Part shown: positions 62,800 through 64,000 of the stretch, one piece after another | How the letters are laid out: the number at the start of each line of letters is the position of its first letter | Numbering within the stretch: the stretch's first letter is position 1 | From: Undaria pinnatifida | Taxonomy: Eukaryota > Sar > Phaeophyceae > Laminariales > Alariaceae | NCBI GenBank assembly: GCA_012845835.1 | Contig: JABAKD010000028.1 | Coordinates: 3,566,242-3,630,241, forward strand | Direction: 5' to 3' | DNA: 64,000 nt | Notes under the pieces: model-generated | The model's database searches: none | Told to the model about the DNA's origin: nothing | What the model saw: the letters and a program-made list of their open reading frames with translations, nothing else | Made by a program: the position numbers and the translations under genes

Positions 62800-63160
62800 A
62801 GCAAGGTAGTTTGACCACTACCAACGCAAGCCTGTGCTACCACTTGTCAACGGTATTCCAGCCGAATACCGAACAGGCAATCTCGTACTTATGGAGGTTA
62901 CACACGATCCCCCCCCGGATCTAGATACTATCATGCATGGTGTAGCAGAAGCTGGCTTAGTGCGCGCCTCTCAGTGGCTACGAGAGAACATGCAGCATAC
63001 ATGGCCACCCCTTTGCTGGCCCTGGATGCTTGGTTGAGTCAAAACATCTAAAAACGCACTCGAAACGTCTCCTCGTGGCCAGGCTGTAGGGTCAGTCTGC
63101 GTGGGCTCGGATTTATCCGATCGAAACATTATGAAGCTCGGAATCGGATTCACGCAAGAA
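62800..63160 (+). other. Coding-like fragment of unknown identity
   Basis: The frame from 62,834 reads LVNGIPAEYRTGNLVLMEVT and DLDTIMHGVAEAGLVRASQW, with balanced amino-acid use unlike its repeat-derived neighbours. A second frame from about 63,040 (ALETSPRGQAVGSVCVGSDL, IMKLGIGFTQETAE) ends at a strong donor-like AA/GTAAGT near 63,168. No family is recognised. It could be host exons cut by the window or an old element. Confidence 0.25.
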
Positions 63161-63404
63161 ACGGCAGAAGTAAGTAGTCCACTGTTAGTCTGTATCGATC
63201 TCTTGGCATTACTTTACCTTCTACACGCGCAGACTATGTGTTGCGTAATAACGGTTTTTACTCTATATGGGATATTGAATCGAACAAGTCGAAGTGCTGC
63301 ACTGCCCTACCCGGAGCATGGGTGCCAGCGAATCCCGGCACCCTTGCGGAGCCCTTGTAAATATATACGCGGATATGAATATAGTACTGTAGTTTCCTTT
63401 GTTC

Positions 63405-63772
63405 GGTTTTCTTCTACTTTCTCGGGATGTTTTCAGTAGTGTGATCGACGTTGAAGCACACGCTGCAAAGGTTTGGAGCATGGCACACATAATAACGATA
63501 ATGATGATAATAACAACAATAACAACAACAATAAAAACAACAACAACAACAACAATAACAATAACAACAACAACAATAACAATAACAATGACAATAACAA
63601 TAACAATAACAATAACAATAACAATAACAATAACAATAACAATAACAATAACGATAACAATAACAATAACAATAACAATAACAATAACAATAACAATAGC
63701 AATAGCAATAACAATAACAATAACAATAACAATAACAATAACAATAACAACAACAGCAACAGCAACAGCAAA
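63405..63772. repeat. Family K end and (AATAAC)n microsatellite
   Basis: TTCTACTTTCTCGGGATG, GTGATCGACGTTGAAGCACACG and GGAGCATGGCACACATAATAAC precede about 280 bp of AATAAC, AAC and rare GACAAT units. Poly-Asn, poly-Leu and poly-Ile-Val frames here are not genes. Confidence 0.9.
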
Positions 63773-63779
63773 AAAAATA

Positions 63780-64000
63780 GCGGGTGGACCGGCGAAAGCG
63801 GGGGGTGCGGCGACAGCGGGGGGAGCGGGGAAAGGGGATAGTCTGGCACCCTCGTTAGCAGGCCGGGGGGGGGGTAGGTGGGGGGCGGGCAAGAGAAGCC
63901 GGGGGACCCCGAGTGGGGGAGCGGGGGGAGCGGGGGGGGTGGAGACAACAGAGGTAGTGGGGGGAGCGAGAAGAGCTGGAGAAGCGGAGAGGGCAAGGCG
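63780..64000. other. G-rich window end
   Basis: GGGGG and GCGGGGGGAGCGG units without a regular period. No gene. Confidence 0.5.

Noticed and set aside
63263-63996. Long Leu-rich or Ile/Val-rich minus-strand frames as membrane proteins
   Set aside because: They are translations of the (AATAAC)n array and its G-rich flank.

Overview
This is a gene-poor, repeat-dense eukaryotic nuclear window. The one convincing host gene is a spliced tyrosinase (type-3 copper oxidase) on the minus strand, with eight exons between 23,566 and about 39,270. Its architecture is an N-terminal beta-rich domain, then a conserved CKYVRRELRDLTEGDR linker, then a copper domain with a long insertion between CuB ligands. 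That layout, GT-AG introns averaging about 2 kb, TTAGGG-type telomere-like repeats and the LINE C-terminal motifs point to a stramenopile, most likely a brown alga. The assignment rests on recalled family features, not on a search. No rRNA gene, complete tRNA gene or CRISPR array is visible. Layout: 1-8.1 kb holds a hAT-like MITE with telomere-like repeats inside it, a 9-bp ATCGATATC minisatellite, a small TRIM-like LTR element (2,916-3,287), LINE 3' tails and several diverged copies of one dispersed repeat family (family F, recognised by GGCCATGGGATTTTTTCATCC-like anchors). 8.2-10.3 kb is an unusual quasi-periodic block of CCTATTG/CAATAGG and ATCGAT palindromes. 11,783-18,180 is a tandem array of the same TRIM-like element, 21 LTRs alternating with 20 internal domains, flanked as a whole by a 4-bp duplication GTAG and interrupted by a nested retroposon with an (AAC)n tail. 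18.2-23.4 kb holds more family F copies, 65-bp and about 34-bp tandem repeats, and MITE-like TAGTGCCGG elements. 23.5-39.3 kb is the tyrosinase gene, whose introns are packed with microsatellites, MITEs, LINE tails and retroposons. 39.4-57 kb is intergenic and carries a LINE reverse-transcriptase fragment, several dispersed families and large microsatellites. A possible signal-peptide exon of the tyrosinase lies near 41.5 kb. 57.1-61.7 kb is a broken Ty1/copia element carrying a 2.5-kb non-autonomous LTR element inside it, with a 5-bp duplication AGGCA. 61.7-64 kb is mostly unassigned and ends in an (AATAAC)n array. The strongest find is the TRIM-like array: target duplications, 84-90-bp LTRs and purine tracts show that a tiny LTR element, carrying a tRNA-like segment, was inserted once and then expanded in place into a satellite with a 578-bp dimeric higher-order repeat. 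Most other reading frames in the window are translations of microsatellites or repeats.
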